Positions 20,115-29,713 are shown, numbered from the stretch's first letter. The stretch is 64,000 nt of DNA from Dyadobacter psychrophilus (GCF_900167945.1 NZ_FUZA01000001.1:1054001-1118000); one strand, 5' to 3'. Notes: generated from the letters alone by a model not told the origin. Made by a program: numbers and translations.

Positions 20115-21293
20115 ATGAGAACGATATTATTATCCACTGCCCTGTTACTCTCCCGAATGCTGTTTGCCCAAACAAATAATCCTTCCGAACTTACTTTCGC
20201 GACCTACAATGTCAGCATGGAAGCTGAAAACTACGTTCCAAAAGGCACCAAAGACATTTCCGAACAAGTGCTCATCAAAGAGCTCGCCAGCGGCTCGAAT
20301 CCACAGATTAAGAACATCGCACGAATCATTAGAACGGTGCGGCCGGACGTTATTTTACTAAATGAATTTGACTATATCGCCGATCCGAAACAAGGTGTCT
20401 TGCAATTTGTTAAGGCTTATTTAAATGTTGATTCGGATGACCAAAAGGCTATTGATTACCCTTATTACTACTATTCCACTTCCAACACCGGGCAACCAAG
20501 CCCGTACGATCTGGACAACAATGGCAAAGCGGACCAGTTTGGAGCGGATGCCTGGGGTTTCGGCCTTTATCCTGGTCAGTATGGAATGGTGTTATTATCA
20601 AAATATCCGATAGACACCCAGCAGGTCCGTACGTTCCAGCATTTCAAATGGAAGGATATGCCGAGTGCTTTGCAGACGAAAAAACCTGATAACAGCGACT
20701 GGTATGTGCCCGAAGCCTGGCAGCAATTTCCGCTTTCTTCCAAATCACACTGGGACATTCCGATCAAATTTGGAGCAAAAACAATCCATTTCCTTGCGAG
20801 TCACCCAACTCCGCCCAGCTTCGACGGTGCTGAGGACCGGAATGGCAAACGCAACCACGACGAAATACGTTTCTGGAAAGATTACATCAGCGGCGAGGAA
20901 GGCGCTTACATTTACGACGATAAAGGAAAACGCGGTGCATTGGCATCTAATGCAAGCTTCGTTATACTTGGAGATCAAAATGCATCGCCCGACGAGGGAA
21001 ACGCCATCGGCGCAGGAATAAAATCGCTGCTAGCCCACGCAAAAGTTAACAATGACGCAGCACCAGCCAGCAAAGGCGGCCCGGAACATTCCAGCAGCAA
21101 CCCATTTGCCAAAAACCACACGGCCGTATGGCGCATGCGCGCAGACTACGTGTTGCCGTCAAGAGCGGGGTTAAAGGTTATGGACAGCGGCGTTTTCTGG
21201 CCCGCGAAAGGCGAGCCGCTGGCTGAATTGGTTGAGAAAAGAGAGTCTAGCTCAGATCACCGGCTGGTTTGGGTGAAGGTAAGATTGGATTGA
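20115..21293 (+). CDS. Secreted endonuclease/exonuclease/phosphatase-fold protein
   Basis: This 392-residue protein starts with a signal peptide (TILLSTALLLSRMLFAQ), so it acts in the periplasm or outside the cell. Elements of the EEP metal-dependent phosphoesterase fold are visible: FATYNVSME near the start, the metal-binding glutamate in DVILLNEFDYI, GDQNASPDE as the Asp/Asn motif, and the terminal SSDHRLVWVKV with the catalytic His. The substrate could be nucleic acid, a phospholipid or a sugar phosphate and is not resolved. It is a single gene on the plus strand, converging with the DUF2723 gene across a large palindrome. Confidence 0.88.
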   Translation: MRTILLSTALLLSRMLFAQTNNPSELTFATYNVSMEAENYVPKGTKDISEQVLIKELASGSNPQIKNIARIIRTVRPDVILLNEFDYIADPKQGVLQFVKAYLNVDSDDQKAIDYPYYYYSTSNTGQPSPYDLDNNGKADQFGADAWGFGLYPGQYGMVLLSKYPIDTQQVRTFQHFKWKDMPSALQTKKPDNSDWYVPEAWQQFPLSSKSHWDIPIKFGAKTIHFLASHPTPPSFDGAEDRNGKRNHDEIRFWKDYISGEEGAYIYDDKGKRGALASNASFVILGDQNASPDEGNAIGAGIKSLLAHAKVNNDAAPASKGGPEHSSSNPFAKNHTAVWRMRADYVLPSRAGLKVMDSGVFWPAKGEPLAELVEKRESSSDHRLVWVKVRLD

Positions 21294-21316
21294 TGTTGGC
21301 GTCCTGCTCGCCGGTA

Positions 21317-21412
21317 GCGTCGTGGTAGCCCTTCGACTACGCTCAGGGTGACAAAGCATTCTCCTCTGTCACCCGAGCGTAGTCGAAGGGGCGTTACCTC
21401 GTCCGACGACGC
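21317..21412. repeat. Large nested REP-like palindrome between convergent genes
   Basis: An inner inverted repeat of about 24 bp (21329-21353 with 21367-21390, starting CCCTTCGACTACGCTCAGG) closes a 13-nt loop with one bulged base. A second pair of arms, GCGTCGT at 21317-21323 and ACGACGC at 21406-21412, encloses it. No long T run follows. The inner sequence resembles a dispersed intergenic palindrome that I recall from many bacterial genomes. It fills the gap between the stops of two convergent genes and could terminate both or protect mRNA 3' ends. Confidence 0.8.
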
Positions 21413-21422
21413 CCCTTTCGCT

Positions 21423-24395
21423 CTACTGTCCGCCGTACATGTTAAACGCTGCCAGATGCTTCTGGAAAATGGCCTCGTACTTCTTTGCTATGGCTTCTTG
21501 TTTGGCTTCGCGGCATTCCTGGACGATGATTTGCATGATGTAGAGATATACATTGCTGTCGCGGCGTTTTGTGGTGCCGTTGTCTTTGGCCCAGGTTAAC
21601 ACTTCGTCTGCGCGGGTTGCCATTGTTTCTGCGATTTCCAATGCCTTTTTAGTCTCTCCCAGATCAAATAATGGCCCGATAAAGTTTGCTGAGAACTGAT
21701 CGTATGGAATGCTCTTGTCCGGCATTGTTGCCAATGATTTTTCAATTGCTTTTTTGGCTTCATCCTTCTTCCCGTCTGCAATGAGCTGGCCCGTTAAACG
21801 AAGGAATGCGATGCGTGCCGTGGCAACCGGTGAACCCAGATATGTGTTATCATAATAGGTGTTCGGATTGTCAAGCTCGCGCCAGAACATCTTGTTCATC
21901 AGGTTGTTATACATTACATCTGTGTTCACATAACCATCGCTTGCACCTGGCACTTTCACCGGAAGCAGGCGGTAAGCGTATCCTTCCAGCTGCATGTACT
22001 CTTTCAGGTTCAGATAGCTCGATCCGCCTAATGTGGATGAGAAGTAAATCGGTCTGGCCCAGTCATTTGTAGCAATGATATCCAGCATGATCAGGTCTGA
22101 TTTGTACAAATCACCTTTACCAATCGTCCAGCTAATGGAATCACTTACAAACGGGATCAGATCGCTTTTGATAATGTTCATTTTCTTCACCGCCTCAGCG
22201 TTCACCGGAAGGAAAAGAACCGAAGATGGCAAGATAGAAGTCATATCACCACTCGTTAGCGGCACTTGAATGGCTTTGTTTTCTTGTTTTACCAATCCAA
22301 GATATTCTTTCAGGTTGATTCCTGCTTTTACGCTAGGAATTTCGTAGAAAGGAACAATGTCGTTCTTACCAAAAGCGTAATTGTTTTTATCCAAAGAAAT
22401 CGGAAGTGCTTCGGACAAATAAGTTTTGCGTTTCATCTGGTCGATATACCAGTCGGTTCCTAGCAAGCTGAGGTTACAAACGCGGACGTCAGTACGGAAA
22501 CCTTCCACTTCCTGAACATACCATAAAGGGAATGTATCATTATCACCGCCGGTGAACAGAATTGCATTCGGCGCGCAGGAATTCAAAAGGTTTTTGGCAA
22601 AATCAACAGAGTGAAATCTATTGTCGCGGTTGTGGTTATCCCAGCCTTTTACGCCCATAATAACAGGCACAACCAAACAAACCGCAGTGGCTGCTCCTGC
22701 TCTTGTGGTAGCACTTTTCATGAATCTGCTCAGTGCATCAGCCACAGAAATAACCCCAAACCCAATCCAGATACAGAAAATATAGAATGATCCTACGTAA
22801 ATGTAATCCCGCTCACGAGGTTCTGTCGGCGGCGAGTTCAGGTAAACTACGAGTGCTACGCCGGTTAGAATAAATAATAGTCCCAGGACGAGCAGATCGC
22901 GTTTTTGTCTGAAATAAACAACCACCACTCCCAGTAATCCCAAAATAAATGGCAGCATGAAATAGTTGTCATGCGCTTTGTTATTGGCAATTGGCGCAGG
23001 ATATTTCTTACCGGCATCCCAAGGAAGCATGTTTCCAGCCCCTTCCTCGTCACTCTCACGCCCTACAAAGTTCCAGAGGAAATAGCGCCAATACATGTGT
23101 CCGATCTGATAGGAGAACATGAATGACAGGTTGTTCCCCATGGTTGGTTTCTGGCCTTCCGCTAAACCGGTCATTTGCTGGTAAAGCTGCGGGTGACCCG
23201 ACTGCGTGCTATACATACGGGGCAACAGCATGCTGCTTCCCGGTTCGTACTCATACTCAGGACGATAGTCGTAAATTGCGTATTTCCCATCCTGCTTGCG
23301 ATACATAGGCGCACCGCGTTTCTGACTTACCGGACGAGAAACAAATGATGGTCCGTAAAGCAAAGGACGACTGCCATATTGCTCTCTTTTCAGATAAGAA
23401 ACGAAGCTTAGAACATCATTCGGATTGTTTTCGTTGATCGGCGGATTGTATTCGGCACGAACAAGCACCATGAGATAACTTGCATAACCGATCAAAACAA
23501 AAGCCAGGGAAAGAAGGCCTGTATTCAGCAGCACATTGGCTTTTTTGTGAGAATAACGGATTCCCCAGATGATGGCGCCAATGAATATGATGATGAAAAA
23601 TATTACACCGGATTTATAAGGAAGTCCGAGTGAGTTAACGAAGAAAATCTCGAATTTGCCCGCAACACTTGGCAAGCCCGGAATGATGCCGGAGTTGATA
23701 ATAGCCAGGATAACAAGCCCGCCAACAAATGCCAAAATGCCTCCAAAAACGCTGACTTTGGGATATTTTTTGAAATAATAAACCAATGCCAATGCCGGAA
23801 TTGTTACCAAATTCAGCAAATGGACGCCTATTGAAAGTCCAACCAGATAAGCGATGAAGATCAGCCAGCGGTTTTCAGCAGCAGGATCGTCGACGCGCTC
23901 CCATTTGAAAACGGCCCAGATCACGATTGCCGTGAAGAATGACGACATTCCGTAAACCTCTGCTTCGACAGCCGAAAACCAGAATGAATCGGACCACGTG
24001 TAAGCAAGAGAACCAACAATTCCAGCGCCCATTAATAGTATAATGTCACCTGATGTAAGGTCCGCATCCGCTTTTGCGATAAGCTTACGTGCAAGCAACG
24101 TAATGGTCCAGAACAAAAAGAGGATTGTAAAAGCACTGCTCAGCACGGAAACCATGTTGATCCAATATGCTACATTGCTGAGGTCGCCGAATGCCAAAAG
24201 CGAGAAGATACGCCCTATTAACAGGAAAAAAGGTGCTCCCGGAGGGTGTGGCACCTGTAATTTGAAAGCACAAGCAATGAATTCTCCGCAATCCCAAAAA
24301 CTGGCAGTTCGTTCGACTGTAAGCGTATATGTGATTAATGCAATTGCGAAAACAATCCAACCCGTAAGGTTGTTGGAACGGTTGAAACGGGTCAT
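21423..24395 (-). CDS. DUF2723 polytopic membrane protein (GT-C-like, GT117 type)
   Basis: This 990-residue protein has about a dozen predicted transmembrane helices followed by a soluble C-terminal part of roughly 350 residues that ends in helical, TPR-like sequence (DEAKKAIEKSLATMPDK, ETKKALEIAETMA). The conserved N-terminal loop FWDCGEFIACAFKLQVPHPPGAPFF (residues 33-57, with Asp35 and Glu38) is the hallmark of DUF2723. That family is related to GT-C glycosyltransferases that use lipid-linked sugars and is classed by some as GT117. A role in protein or lipid glycosylation is likely but inferred. The gene appears to be a single transcription unit. Confidence 0.9.
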   Translation of the reverse strand: MTRFNRSNNLTGWIVFAIALITYTLTVERTASFWDCGEFIACAFKLQVPHPPGAPFFLLIGRIFSLLAFGDLSNVAYWINMVSVLSSAFTILFLFWTITLLARKLIAKADADLTSGDIILLMGAGIVGSLAYTWSDSFWFSAVEAEVYGMSSFFTAIVIWAVFKWERVDDPAAENRWLIFIAYLVGLSIGVHLLNLVTIPALALVYYFKKYPKVSVFGGILAFVGGLVILAIINSGIIPGLPSVAGKFEIFFVNSLGLPYKSGVIFFIIIFIGAIIWGIRYSHKKANVLLNTGLLSLAFVLIGYASYLMVLVRAEYNPPINENNPNDVLSFVSYLKREQYGSRPLLYGPSFVSRPVSQKRGAPMYRKQDGKYAIYDYRPEYEYEPGSSMLLPRMYSTQSGHPQLYQQMTGLAEGQKPTMGNNLSFMFSYQIGHMYWRYFLWNFVGRESDEEGAGNMLPWDAGKKYPAPIANNKAHDNYFMLPFILGLLGVVVVYFRQKRDLLVLGLLFILTGVALVVYLNSPPTEPRERDYIYVGSFYIFCIWIGFGVISVADALSRFMKSATTRAGAATAVCLVVPVIMGVKGWDNHNRDNRFHSVDFAKNLLNSCAPNAILFTGGDNDTFPLWYVQEVEGFRTDVRVCNLSLLGTDWYIDQMKRKTYLSEALPISLDKNNYAFGKNDIVPFYEIPSVKAGINLKEYLGLVKQENKAIQVPLTSGDMTSILPSSVLFLPVNAEAVKKMNIIKSDLIPFVSDSISWTIGKGDLYKSDLIMLDIIATNDWARPIYFSSTLGGSSYLNLKEYMQLEGYAYRLLPVKVPGASDGYVNTDVMYNNLMNKMFWRELDNPNTYYDNTYLGSPVATARIAFLRLTGQLIADGKKDEAKKAIEKSLATMPDKSIPYDQFSANFIGPLFDLGETKKALEIAETMATRADEVLTWAKDNGTTKRRDSNVYLYIMQIIVQECREAKQEAIAKKYEAIFQKHLAAFNMYGGQ

Positions 24396-24549
24396 TTGAT
24401 AGACGGTAAATTTAAAATGTTATATGCACAATGCGCAAAGATGGTGACTCTCAATGAGCAGTTTTATCAATGGTCGGCCAAAATTAGCAAAATTACCACA
24501 ACACCAAGATTTTCCTTCTCTTAAAAAGTGTTAAGAAGCCAAAACGCTT

Positions 24550-25875
24550 TCACTTGTAAAAGATCCATTTGGCCAGCTCTTTGTAACTAACTTTTTTGCC
24601 ATACATTAGAATTCCGACACGGTAAATCCGGGCTGCAAGCCACGTTGTGCCCATAAAACCAAGCACAAGGAGGAACATAGAAAGCGCAATTTCCCACGCC
24701 GGAACGCCGAACGGAATCCGAACCATCATAATGATCGGTGACGTGAAAGGAATGATAGAAGTCCAGAAAGCCAATGTTCCGTCGGGATCGCGGAGGACAA
24801 ACTGAGCGAAAACAAAGGAGAAAATAATGGGTAATGTGATGGGCAGCATGAATTGCTGGGTGTCGGCATCGTTGTCCACCGCAGCGCCAACTGCTCCAAA
24901 AAGCGCACTATAAAGCAGGTAACCGCCAAGATAATAGAATAAAAAGCAACCCAGGATCAATGGAAGGTTAAGACTACTAACGGCACCCAAAACCTCTGCA
25001 ACGGGGTTTTCGACATTACCGCCCGGCATATTAGAAGCAGGCATGCCATTTTGCATTTTCTGCATTTCCAACGCGACCTCCGGAGATTGCTCAGACATTT
25101 TATTGTTTAAAACCACCGAAGTGGCGCTCGTTAAGGCAGTGGTAAGCAAAATCCAAAGCACAAATTGCGTCAGTCCGACCAACGCTACGCCAATAATTTT
25201 CCCTAACATCAAGTGAAATGGCTTTACGGACGAAATGATCACTTCCACGATGCGACTCGTTTTCTCTTCCGTTATGCCGCGCATGACCTGCGTGCCGTAA
25301 ATGAAAACCGACATGTAAATAAGGAATGCGCAAATGCCGCCGATCACTGTTGCTGCGCCGGAACTGCTGGTTTTTTCACCTTCTTCACTGAGGCTGATGG
25401 TTTCGGAATTGACATTAACGCGTGAATCTTCCAGAATTTTGTGCGTTATACCGGCTTCTCCAAGTTTGATGTCTTCAATTTCTTTCTCAATTACCTTTTC
25501 AATCTCAGATTTGAGATCCATACTCACGTTTTTGGCAGCATATATCCGCACGCTTTTAGGCTCTTTGATGACGTTTTTTGGAATGTAAACCAATGCATTT
25601 GCCTCGCTGCTTTTGAATTTGGCCTTTGCAGAATCAATTGAAGAATCCAGATAAGCGAATTTCAATGTTTCACTGTCTTTGAATTCATTTCTGAATAAAC
25701 CGCTCTCATCCAGCACCTGAACCGTTTTTGTATCGACAGAACCCAGGGCAACCCAAAAAACCGTAGCGTAAAAAGCGACGAACAATAGCGGGCCGAGCAA
25801 TGTCATGATAAGAAATGACTTTTTCTTGACCCTTACCAGATATTCTCTTCTGATTACCAAAAATATATTGCGCAT
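24550..25875 (-). CDS. ABC transporter permease, ABC-2/NatB type
   Basis: This 441-residue membrane subunit belongs with the ATPase encoded 34 bases upstream. It has one N-terminal helix (SFLIMTLLGPLLFVAFYATVFWVAL), then a large extracytoplasmic domain (about 45-175). A cluster of five helices follows (for example GGICAFLIYMSVFIYG, VALVGLTQFVLWILL, LILGCFLFYYLGGYLLYSALFGAVGAAVDN). The signature GITEEKTSRIVEVIISSVKPFHLMLGKIIG is typical of NatB-like sodium or drug exporters. The exported substrate is not determined. Confidence 0.92.
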   Translation of the reverse strand: MRNIFLVIRREYLVRVKKKSFLIMTLLGPLLFVAFYATVFWVALGSVDTKTVQVLDESGLFRNEFKDSETLKFAYLDSSIDSAKAKFKSSEANALVYIPKNVIKEPKSVRIYAAKNVSMDLKSEIEKVIEKEIEDIKLGEAGITHKILEDSRVNVNSETISLSEEGEKTSSSGAATVIGGICAFLIYMSVFIYGTQVMRGITEEKTSRIVEVIISSVKPFHLMLGKIIGVALVGLTQFVLWILLTTALTSATSVVLNNKMSEQSPEVALEMQKMQNGMPASNMPGGNVENPVAEVLGAVSSLNLPLILGCFLFYYLGGYLLYSALFGAVGAAVDNDADTQQFMLPITLPIIFSFVFAQFVLRDPDGTLAFWTSIIPFTSPIIMMVRIPFGVPAWEIALSMFLLVLGFMGTTWLAARIYRVGILMYGKKVSYKELAKWIFYK

Positions 25876-25909
25876 TGTGGGAAGATTTAGATGTAGGAAC
25901 GGCTTGAAA

Positions 25910-26824
25910 CTATGCTTCGGGGACTTCGTTGACAGAACGCATAAATATGTCGCTCATGCTTGGAATGTTTTCCCCGAACGACCGGATCTCTGCTTTTGGA
26001 AGCAAATCGCGCAGCAAATCATTGGGACTTGCATTTTCTCCCAAATGAATGTTGGTGCGCCTGAACCCGTTATCCAGTTCTTTTTCAGGTGTAAGCGCGT
26101 AAACATTCTCTAATTCACTCAGATCGCCCTTGTATTCAACGAAATAAGTGTGGGTTTTGAATTGTTCTTTAATGAGCTTTTTGGGCCCGTCGAGCACCTT
26201 TTTGGCTTTGTGAATTAAAGCAATGTTATCGCAAAGCTCTTCCACAGTCTCCATCCTGTGCGTTGAAAAAATGATTGTGCTGCCTTTTTGTTTCAATTCC
26301 AAAATCTCATCACGGATCAAATTTGCATTAATCGGGTCAAAACCTGAAAAAGGCTCATCGAGAATGATCAGATCGGGTTCGTGGAGCACCGTGGAGACAA
26401 ACTGCACTTTTTGCTGCATTCCTTTTGAGAGATCTGAAACGCTCTTGTCCCACCAGGTCTTAATGTCAAATTTGATAAACCAGGTTTTCAATTTGTCCAT
26501 CGCCTGTTTTTGCGACAGCCCTTTCAGCTGGGCCAGGTAAAGCAGTTGCTCCCCGACTTTCATTTTTTTATAAAGCCCCCGCTCCTCAGGCAAATAACCG
26601 ATGCGCGAAATGTGGCTTTGATTTAAATGCTGTCCGTCGAACAAAATTTCCCCTTTGTCAGGCCCTGTGATCTGGTTAATGATCCGGATCAGTGACGTTT
26701 TTCCCGCGCCATTGGGCCCGAGTAAGCCAAAAATACATCCTTTTGGAATGTTGATACTGACATCGTCCAGCGCAACGTGATTGGAATACTCCTTGGTAAC
26801 ATTCCGTACTTCTATAATATTCAT
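25910..26824 (-). CDS. ABC transporter ATP-binding protein, NatA type
   Basis: This ATPase powers the adjacent permease. From the ATG at 26824 it has 304 residues; the frame extends to an ATG at 26857, but MNIIEVRNVTKEY is the usual start of the family. Numbered from 26857, Walker A is GPNGAGKT (47-54). The ABC signature LSKGMQQK, Walker B LIILDEPFSGFDP and the H-loop FSTHRM follow in order. A C-terminal extension of about 80 residues (VEYKGDLSELENVYALTPEKE) is typical of the DUF4162-like tail of this subgroup. The pair forms an operon. Confidence 0.93.
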   Translation of the reverse strand: MNIIEVRNVTKEYSNHVALDDVSINIPKGCIFGLLGPNGAGKTSLIRIINQITGPDKGEILFDGQHLNQSHISRIGYLPEERGLYKKMKVGEQLLYLAQLKGLSQKQAMDKLKTWFIKFDIKTWWDKSVSDLSKGMQQKVQFVSTVLHEPDLIILDEPFSGFDPINANLIRDEILELKQKGSTIIFSTHRMETVEELCDNIALIHKAKKVLDGPKKLIKEQFKTHTYFVEYKGDLSELENVYALTPEKELDNGFRRTNIHLGENASPNDLLRDLLPKAEIRSFGENIPSMSDIFMRSVNEVPEA

Positions 26825-26940
26825 ATTTATGGAAACCGTCTGTGACATTGGCTGCATGCTTTACAGCCAAAAATGCAAAGTAATCAGCCACCGGATTAAA
26901 GTTACAGTATGAGCGCCTAAAATTGCCGGATCAATGGTAA

Positions 26941-26972
26941 AATAAAAAAAGCGGGCGGATCACCGCACGCTT
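26941..26972 (-). terminator. Terminator after the small membrane protein gene
   Basis: A 10-bp stem with one mismatch (AAGCGGGCGG at 26949-26958 with CCGCACGCTT at 26963-26972) has a 4-nt loop. On the minus strand it is followed by TTTTTTTATTTT. It lies 27 bases after the stop at 27000 and separates that gene from the ABC operon. Confidence 0.75.
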
Positions 26973-26999
26973 CAATTCTGATAGTTTTAGAAAAGATAC

Positions 27000-27434
27000 T
27001 CAGATATATTTTTCGCGGATCTGAAATAAAACCCAAAATCCGATGACGCCACTGATCAAAGCGCCCAGAATGCTCAGCTGGATCAAATTACTAACCAAAC
27101 CGATCAGTAACGCATAGTAAAGCAGGTTCCAGCCCTGGCGTTTGCGGGCACGCAACGGCGAAAACGCGAGCACATACATTATAAGAGTGATTACGCCAAG
27201 GGCAATGCCCAGGTAAAAATTAAAGCCAATGCCTGTTGACACTGCGCCTAACCCTAATGCTGCGCCGCCAATGCCTAATGCTGTAAGTAATCCGAAGATC
27301 CCGATAATGGATAATACGAGCATAAAATAAGGCCCGTACTGAACCAAAAATTCTTTTACTGCTTCTGAAAACGGAGGGAATTTTTGTAAAAAAATTGGCT
27401 CTAATTCCTTTTCCAATGGTAAGTTTGATTGCAT
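27000..27434 (-). CDS. Small membrane protein of unknown function
   Basis: This 144-residue protein has a hydrophilic N-terminus (about 1-30, LEKELEPIFLQKFPPFSEAVKEFL). Four hydrophobic segments follow: FMLVLSIIGIFGLLTALGIGGAALGLG, FNFYLGIALGVITLIMYVLAF, WNLLYYALLIGLVSNLIQL and LGALISGVIGFWVLFQI. The short loop SPLRARKRQGW between helices is probably cytoplasmic. I recognise the general appearance of a conserved Bacteroidota hypothetical protein but no functional family. It has its own terminator. Confidence 0.75.
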   Translation of the reverse strand: MQSNLPLEKELEPIFLQKFPPFSEAVKEFLVQYGPYFMLVLSIIGIFGLLTALGIGGAALGLGAVSTGIGFNFYLGIALGVITLIMYVLAFSPLRARKRQGWNLLYYALLIGLVSNLIQLSILGALISGVIGFWVLFQIREKYI

Positions 27435-27565
27435 AAAGAGGGACGTTTAGCTGAATATCAATTAATTAATCACTAAAACTAGAAAGAAAACCTTACAACC
27501 CTTCTAACCTAATTCGCAACCGTTCCGAATGTTTATTAATCGGTTTTCAGCATTTTGGTGGCATG

Positions 27566-27970
27566 TTAGTCCTCCGGATACGGCACAAAAACAAAACCCG
27601 AAAAATCGCCGATCAATGCAAACAGGCAGCAAAATTCATCCGCATTTTTATAATTCTCCGTGAACATTAAAACAGACTCCTCTCCAATCAGCTTCCTGTC
27701 GACAAACTCCTGCATAAAACTCGCGCGGTATGCGTAGTTGTTGGCTAACTCGGTTCTATCAATCAGCAATGCGCCCAATTCCAGTTCATTATTGGTTACA
27801 ACAAAAATTGGATAGTCAGAAAATCCGCGTTTGCGGATCTGGTATGATGCCTCTTTGAGCTGGTCGGAAACTTTGACAAAATCCTGCGATATATAACCCA
27901 TCAACTTTTGGTTCAACTCGGGCGAGTTGGCGTCATCCATCAGGGCATTTTCGTTACTATTATTGATCAT
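27566..27970 (-). CDS. Conserved hypothetical cytosolic protein
   Basis: This 134-residue acidic protein has no signal peptide or membrane segment. It contains a mixed alpha/beta pattern (VSDQLKEASYQIRKRGFSDYPIFVVTNNELELGALLIDR) and a C-terminal hydrophobic strand pair (EFCCLFALIGDFSGFVFVPYPED). No catalytic motif is visible. It lies on the same strand as and 32 bases downstream of the alanine dehydrogenase gene, so it may be the last gene of the tsaE-ald transcript. The family is not recognised. Confidence 0.7.
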   Translation of the reverse strand: MINNSNENALMDDANSPELNQKLMGYISQDFVKVSDQLKEASYQIRKRGFSDYPIFVVTNNELELGALLIDRTELANNYAYRASFMQEFVDRKLIGEESVLMFTENYKNADEFCCLFALIGDFSGFVFVPYPED

Positions 27971-28002
27971 GATTATTTTAAATTAAAAACGCGGCTGCCG
28001 CC

Positions 28003-29229
28003 TTACATCCGCGCCGCCAGCAACAATGTTAAATCCTTATAGCGCATATTAAAACTTCTGGCAATATGCGAGTTGGTCAGCGTTCCTTTATGACAGTACA
28101 CTCCTTTCATAAACCAACGATTGGCATAAATCATTTCCTCGATGCCGCCAATGGTGCCTGTTTGCAATAAAAACGGCAAAAATACATTGCTAAGCGCCGT
28201 GCTGGCCGTGTGCGCCACCCGCGAAGGAATGTTGGGCACACAATAATGGATCACATCGTTGAATTTAAATGTCGGGTGCTTGTGCGTGGTCATGCGGGAC
28301 GTTTCGAAAGAGCCGCCCTGGTCAATGCTGACGTCGATAATGACCGAGCCGGGCTTCATTTGCGAGACCATTTCTTTGGTAACAACCAACGGACTGATGC
28401 CATTTTCAGCACGCATGGTGCCAATGACGACATCGGCCCTTGCTATGGCCTCCGCTAATGTATCCGAATCAATGATTGAAGTGTAAAGGTTTTGGCCTAT
28501 TGCGTATTTTAATCGTTGTAACCTATATATGTGCTTGTCGAAAACCTTGATATCCGCCCCAACGCTGATTGCAGCGCGCGTTGCATATTCGGCGACCGTT
28601 CCCGCTCCCAGGATCACGATTTTTGTGGGTGGAACGCCTGTTATGCCGCCCAGAATGATGCCGCGTCCTCCATTAGGCGTTGATAAATATTCCGCCGCGA
28701 TCAGCAAAACGGTGCTTCCGGCGATCTCACCCATAGCACGGATAATTGGCTTCCCTCCTACTTTATCTTCAATGAGTTCGTAACCTATTCCGGTTATTTT
28801 CAGCTCATTCAGTTTCTCAAAGTATTTTTTTTCAAGCGCTGGCAAATTCATCGCAGAGATCAATGTCGTGCCCGCTTTGATATAGCGAAATTCTTCTTCG
28901 ACCAAAGGCTCTACTTTCAGGATCACGTTGGCCTGATATACTTCCTTCGCACTTTGCACAATCACCGCACCGGCTTCGCTGTATTCATGATCAGACAGGT
29001 TTCCGCCTTTTCCTGCATCCTTTTCAACCCAAACTTCATGTCCGTTGCGAACGAGGATTTTTACTGCGTCGGGTGTAAGAGCGATCCGGTTTTCCTGCAA
29101 CGAAACTTCGCGGGGCAAGCCAATATGCAACGAGTTCTGATCCTTCCGGACGGCCATCAGGGATTCCTGCGGATACAAAGCGGACTGCTTGGCAAGCTCT
29201 TCAAAACCGGTAATCTGAGGTTGTGCCAT
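28003..29229 (-). CDS. ald: Alanine dehydrogenase
   Basis: This 408-residue enzyme should interconvert L-alanine and pyruvate plus ammonia with NAD in the cytosol. It belongs to the AlaDH/PNT superfamily. The N-terminal substrate domain has GLPREVSLQENRIALTPDAVKIL, and the Rossmann domain has the nucleotide-binding loop VILGAGTVAEYATRAA followed by IKVFDKHIYRLQRL. The conserved region DVVIGTMRAENGISPLVVTKEMVSQMKPGSVIIDVSIDQGGSFETS is also seen. It is slightly longer than the roughly 370-residue classical enzyme, with about 35 extra N-terminal residues, as in other Bacteroidota. It lies 37 bases downstream of tsaE. Confidence 0.9.
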   Translation of the reverse strand: MAQPQITGFEELAKQSALYPQESLMAVRKDQNSLHIGLPREVSLQENRIALTPDAVKILVRNGHEVWVEKDAGKGGNLSDHEYSEAGAVIVQSAKEVYQANVILKVEPLVEEEFRYIKAGTTLISAMNLPALEKKYFEKLNELKITGIGYELIEDKVGGKPIIRAMGEIAGSTVLLIAAEYLSTPNGGRGIILGGITGVPPTKIVILGAGTVAEYATRAAISVGADIKVFDKHIYRLQRLKYAIGQNLYTSIIDSDTLAEAIARADVVIGTMRAENGISPLVVTKEMVSQMKPGSVIIDVSIDQGGSFETSRMTTHKHPTFKFNDVIHYCVPNIPSRVAHTASTALSNVFLPFLLQTGTIGGIEEMIYANRWFMKGVYCHKGTLTNSHIARSFNMRYKDLTLLLAARM

Positions 29230-29266
29230 TGAAAAAAATGAAAGTAAAACGAATTGATTATGACCT

Positions 29267-29713
29267 CTATACCTTGGTTGCTTCTAATATTCTCATGCCA
29301 CTTTCATCCGCTTGCATATGGATCAGCAGATAATTCAATGGCCATAAGGATTCAATTTTTCCTGGCCATTCGACAAAGCAAAAATGGCCTGAATCAAAAT
29401 ATTCCTCAACGCCCATATCCAGCGCTTCAGTTTCGTCCTTGATCCTGTAAAAATCAAAATGATAGACTACTTTGTCGCCGGCGTCATATTCATTGACCAA
29501 TGAAAATGTAGGGCTTTGAACGTGTGAGCGAACGCCCAGTTTCTTGCAGAGGTCTTTAATGAGGGTTGTTTTGCCTGCACCCATATGGCCTTCGAATAAC
29601 CATACAGGAATGTCCTTGCCCATGTGCAGCAGATCAGCAGAGACTGCTTCCAGTTCTTCTAATTCACTAAAACGCATAACGGCAGACTCTCCAAACATGT
29701 TACAAAAATACAC
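29267..29713 (-). CDS. tsaE: tRNA threonylcarbamoyladenosine biosynthesis ATPase TsaE
   Basis: TsaE is the small ATPase that, with TsaB and TsaD, makes the t6A modification on ANN-reading tRNAs. The protein has 148 residues from 29713. In-frame ATGs at 29698 and 29677 are possible starts, and the last (MRFSELEELE) best fits the family's N-terminus. The P-loop GHMGAGKTT lies at residues 42-50. The signature SPTFSLVNEYDAGDKVVYHFDFYRIKDETEALDMGVEEYF, followed by FVEWPGKIESLWP, is diagnostic. It is the first gene before ald. Confidence 0.95.
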   Translation of the reverse strand: MYFCNMFGESAVMRFSELEELEAVSADLLHMGKDIPVWLFEGHMGAGKTTLIKDLCKKLGVRSHVQSPTFSLVNEYDAGDKVVYHFDFYRIKDETEALDMGVEEYFDSGHFCFVEWPGKIESLWPLNYLLIHMQADESGMRILEATKV

